Origin: Flavobacterium sp.
GTDB taxonomy: Bacteria > Bacteroidota > Bacteroidia > Flavobacteriales > Flavobacteriaceae
Assembly: GCF_027533505.1 (NCBI RefSeq)
Contig: NZ_JAPZUB010000004.1
Span: 1-64,000, forward strand
Reading direction: 5' to 3'
DNA: 64,000 bases
The translations under genes were made by a program, and so were the position numbers. Under the pieces are notes generated by a model. It was not told the DNA's origin and did no database searches. It worked only from the letters and a program-made list of their open reading frames with translations. Positions 62,463 through 64,000 of the stretch are shown here, one piece after another; the first letter of the stretch is position 1, and every line of letters starts with the position of its first letter.

Positions 62463-62990
62463 CTAAAATGTTTGCTCTTTGGATTTAAAAATGGCCGCAA
62501 AGATAAGACCTGCAATCGAAACTCCTAGTAGGGCAAAAGCCAAACCTTTGATTTGCGTTGTAATTCCAAATTGGTCGCTTTCTTTCAGTTGTCGAATAGC
62601 TTCTTCCATTTGTGCTTTGGTAGATCCCATTTTTTGCATTATTTCGACTTGAAATTTAACCGTGTGCTCTTTTACAATATCTTTGGCTTCAACATCTACT
62701 ACGTTGAACAAAAAGATCATAAAAACAGTAGCCAGCGTCACCCGCAAGCCCGCAGCAATAAAATAGGTCGTAAAGGCGTCTTTGAAGGTCATGTGCCCAC
62801 CCATTTCTTTTTTGGTTTTGTGAAGCATCACACCATAAACAATTAGAAAAATCAAAATCTGTCCAAAGCCAATTCCCATATTGACAAACAACTTTAAATC
62901 GACCACATACATGATGGTACTGATTAACATCGAAACAAGCGCTAGCACAATACCGTAGTTTACGGCGTTTTTCTTTACGATAGGATTCAT
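62463..62990 (-). CDS. DUF4199 membrane protein
   Basis: 175 aa with four hydrophobic helices (about 10-30, 37-55, 72-97, 145-168) and a charged insert between the third and fourth (about 100-140). KKEMGGHMTFKDAF is the family mark. Found widely in Bacteroidota next to GT2 genes of the kind that follows here; probable accessory in sugar-lipid transfer, by position only. Confidence 0.9.
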   Translation of the reverse strand: MNPIVKKNAVNYGIVLALVSMLISTIMYVVDLKLFVNMGIGFGQILIFLIVYGVMLHKTKKEMGGHMTFKDAFTTYFIAAGLRVTLATVFMIFLFNVVDVEAKDIVKEHTVKFQVEIMQKMGSTKAQMEEAIRQLKESDQFGITTQIKGLAFALLGVSIAGLIFAAIFKSKEQTF

Positions 62991-63078
62991 ATTCCCAAAT
63001 TTTTTAAGTGAAACAAAGATATAAATTTAACTGAGACATTATGTGTCGCTTGTTTTTCAAAAAAGTTGCAAAATAGAT

Positions 63079-63107
63079 TTGAAAATTGAAAATTAGTTGT
63101 ATTTTTG
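63079..63107 (+). promoter_or_regulatory. Promoter of the L31 gene
   Basis: TTG (63079-63081), 18-base spacer, TATTTTTG (63100-63107): good match to the flavobacterial consensus, giving a leader of roughly 100 bases before 63215. Confidence 0.7.
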
Positions 63108-63214
63108 CACTCTCAAAATTAAAAGGATTACTAAACGTTGCAGCGCGCTGATACCTTTTTGAGAATAAAAGCATCAAGGCTAACTGCTTCATAACTAATA
63201 AAAAGATTTACAAA

Positions 63215-63466
63215 ATGAAACAAGGTATTCACCCAGAAAATTACAGATTAGTAGCTTTCAAAGATATGTCAAACGAGGATGTATTTATTACGAAATCTAC
63301 TGTAGAAACTAAAGAAACTATTGTGGTAGACGGAGTGGAGTATCCGGTGTTTAAAATGGAGATTTCTCGTACTTCTCACCCGTTTTATACTGGTAAATCG
63401 AAATTGATTGATACGGCAGGACGTATTGATAAATTCAAAACTAAATACGCTAAGCACGGTAAGTAA
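63215..63466 (+). CDS. rpmE2: 50S ribosomal protein L31 type B
   Basis: 83 aa. [39 protein letters not shown] and a basic tail are diagnostic. It lacks the CxxC zinc residues of type A L31, so it is the zinc-independent form; in other bacteria this replaces the zinc form when zinc is scarce, though here it may be the only copy. No Zur site was recognised. Monocistronic with promoter and terminator. Confidence 0.97.
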   Translation: MKQGIHPENYRLVAFKDMSNEDVFITKSTVETKETIVVDGVEYPVFKMEISRTSHPFYTGKSKLIDTAGRIDKFKTKYAKHGK

Positions 63467-63494
63467 TTCGTATTTATGGTGTGTTCAAATAGAA

Positions 63495-63521
63495 AAAGCC
63501 ATCCTTCGGGGTGGTTTTTTT
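63495..63521 (+). terminator. L31 gene terminator
   Basis: AAAGCCATCC, loop TTCG, GGGTGG then TTTTTTT. Core identical to the barrel-protein terminator at 47252. Confidence 0.85.
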
Positions 63522-63569
63522 ATTGCCTATTTCTTCGTAGTTTTGACGCATTAGCTGAAAAATTCACTC

Positions 63570-64000
63570 ATGAACTATATTCTTTTCGACGGCCCCGTCC
63601 GCAATGCTCTTTTACCTTTTACGTTTACCCGCCCCGTGTGTGATATTCGCATAGGAATTTTAACCATTCGTGAAAAATGGGAAAAATATTTGGGTTCGAC
63701 CACCACGACGTTAACCGAAGAGTATCTGTCGGAAAAGTTTCCCATGGTCGAAATGGAGGTCAATGTAATGCTCAATGGGGCGTATTTACCCAATGCAGTT
63801 TTGGTTGAGATGGTGCGCAACCTCGAGCCCAACCAAGCCATCATGCGCGGCGAAGACGTAATTGCTTTTTATACCAACGACTCCCAAGATGAAGTGGATT
63901 TTGATTCGTACGATATTCTTGAATATGAAGAAGAATGTTTAAAAATTGAACATACGTGGGATATTTTTGCCAAAAATGATGCAGCCCTACGCGAAGATTT
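63570..64000 (+). CDS. GlmU-like sugar nucleotidyltransferase (5' part)
   Basis: 143 codons are visible before the window ends. The start reads MNYILFDGPVRNALLPFTFT followed by RPVCDIRIGILTIREKWE, the N-terminus of the Bacteroidota GlmU-like family (sugar-1-phosphate nucleotidyltransferase with a left-handed helix domain after it). A -7 box TAGTTTTG is at 63538-63545, 24 bases before the ATG. The remainder lies outside the window. Confidence 0.88.
   Translation, partial: MNYILFDGPVRNALLPFTFTRPVCDIRIGILTIREKWEKYLGSTTTTLTEEYLSEKFPMVEMEVNVMLNGAYLPNAVLVEMVRNLEPNQAIMRGEDVIAFYTNDSQDEVDFDSYDILEYEEECLKIEHTWDIFAKNDAALRED

Overview
This window is chromosomal DNA from a member of the Flavobacteriaceae (Bacteroidota), most likely Flavobacterium or a close relative. 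The evidence is the lineage-typical families (DUF4290, DUF4199, DUF5686 with a carboxypeptidase-regulatory domain, SusC-like receptors, a type IX secretion sorting signal, long-form GAPDH). Repeated matches to the flavobacterial promoter pattern (TTG, about 18-21 bases, TAnnTTTG) point the same way. Shine-Dalgarno sequences are scarce. Nearly everything looks like core chromosome; I see no prophage, no complete insertion sequence and no CRISPR array.

Layout. 1-7.1 kb: the last codons of an unidentified gene, a small PID-CTERM-like secreted protein, release factor 3, then an envelope operon (two parvulin-type PPIases, a MoxR ATPase, a small membrane protein). 7.2-17.9 kb: aconitase, two paralogous secreted proteins of unknown function, long-form GAPDH, a DegP-type protease, then dapF, an acetyltransferase, mltG, a DUF2279 protein and a lysozyme-like protein, a cell-wall themed run. 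18-28.2 kb: an RsmI-like methyltransferase, a low-molecular-weight phosphatase, dnaA, a thioesterase, a YigZ protein, a repeat-rich gap, a HAD hydrolase, ribD, a GNAT protein, prmC, a MacB-like permease and hisS. 28.3-33.1 kb: one very large type IX-secreted protein gene that is broken by two in-frame stops and a frameshift. 33.4-45.9 kb: tRNA-Met(CAT), a START-like protein, a class IV aminotransferase, YqgE, HU, fmt, recQ, an AAA ATPase, DUF493, DUF4290, murA, a 22-bp tandem-repeat array that ends in a terminator made of the same sequence, a TSUP transporter and a DUF5686 protein. 45.9-52.7 kb: aroQ, an outer-membrane barrel protein, xerD, a soluble histidine kinase with its response regulator, rny, a predicted 6S RNA, zapA and a coiled-coil gene. 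52.9-64 kb: an M23 peptidase, a TonB-dependent receptor, a lipoprotein with two EF-hand-like loops, an MsbA-like exporter, a phosphosugar mutase, a GT2 glycosyltransferase, DUF4199, L31 type B and the start of a GlmU-like nucleotidyltransferase.

The most noteworthy features are the murA-tsup repeat array with its matching terminator arm, the triple-lesioned surface protein gene, the zapA-6S-rny locus, a small family of dispersed intergenic elements (one copy with terminal inverted repeats), the receptor/EF-hand lipoprotein pair, the tandem secreted paralogs, and three exact-length 12-bp repeats upstream of the barrel protein promoter. I did not find a clear new multi-gene defence or secretion system.
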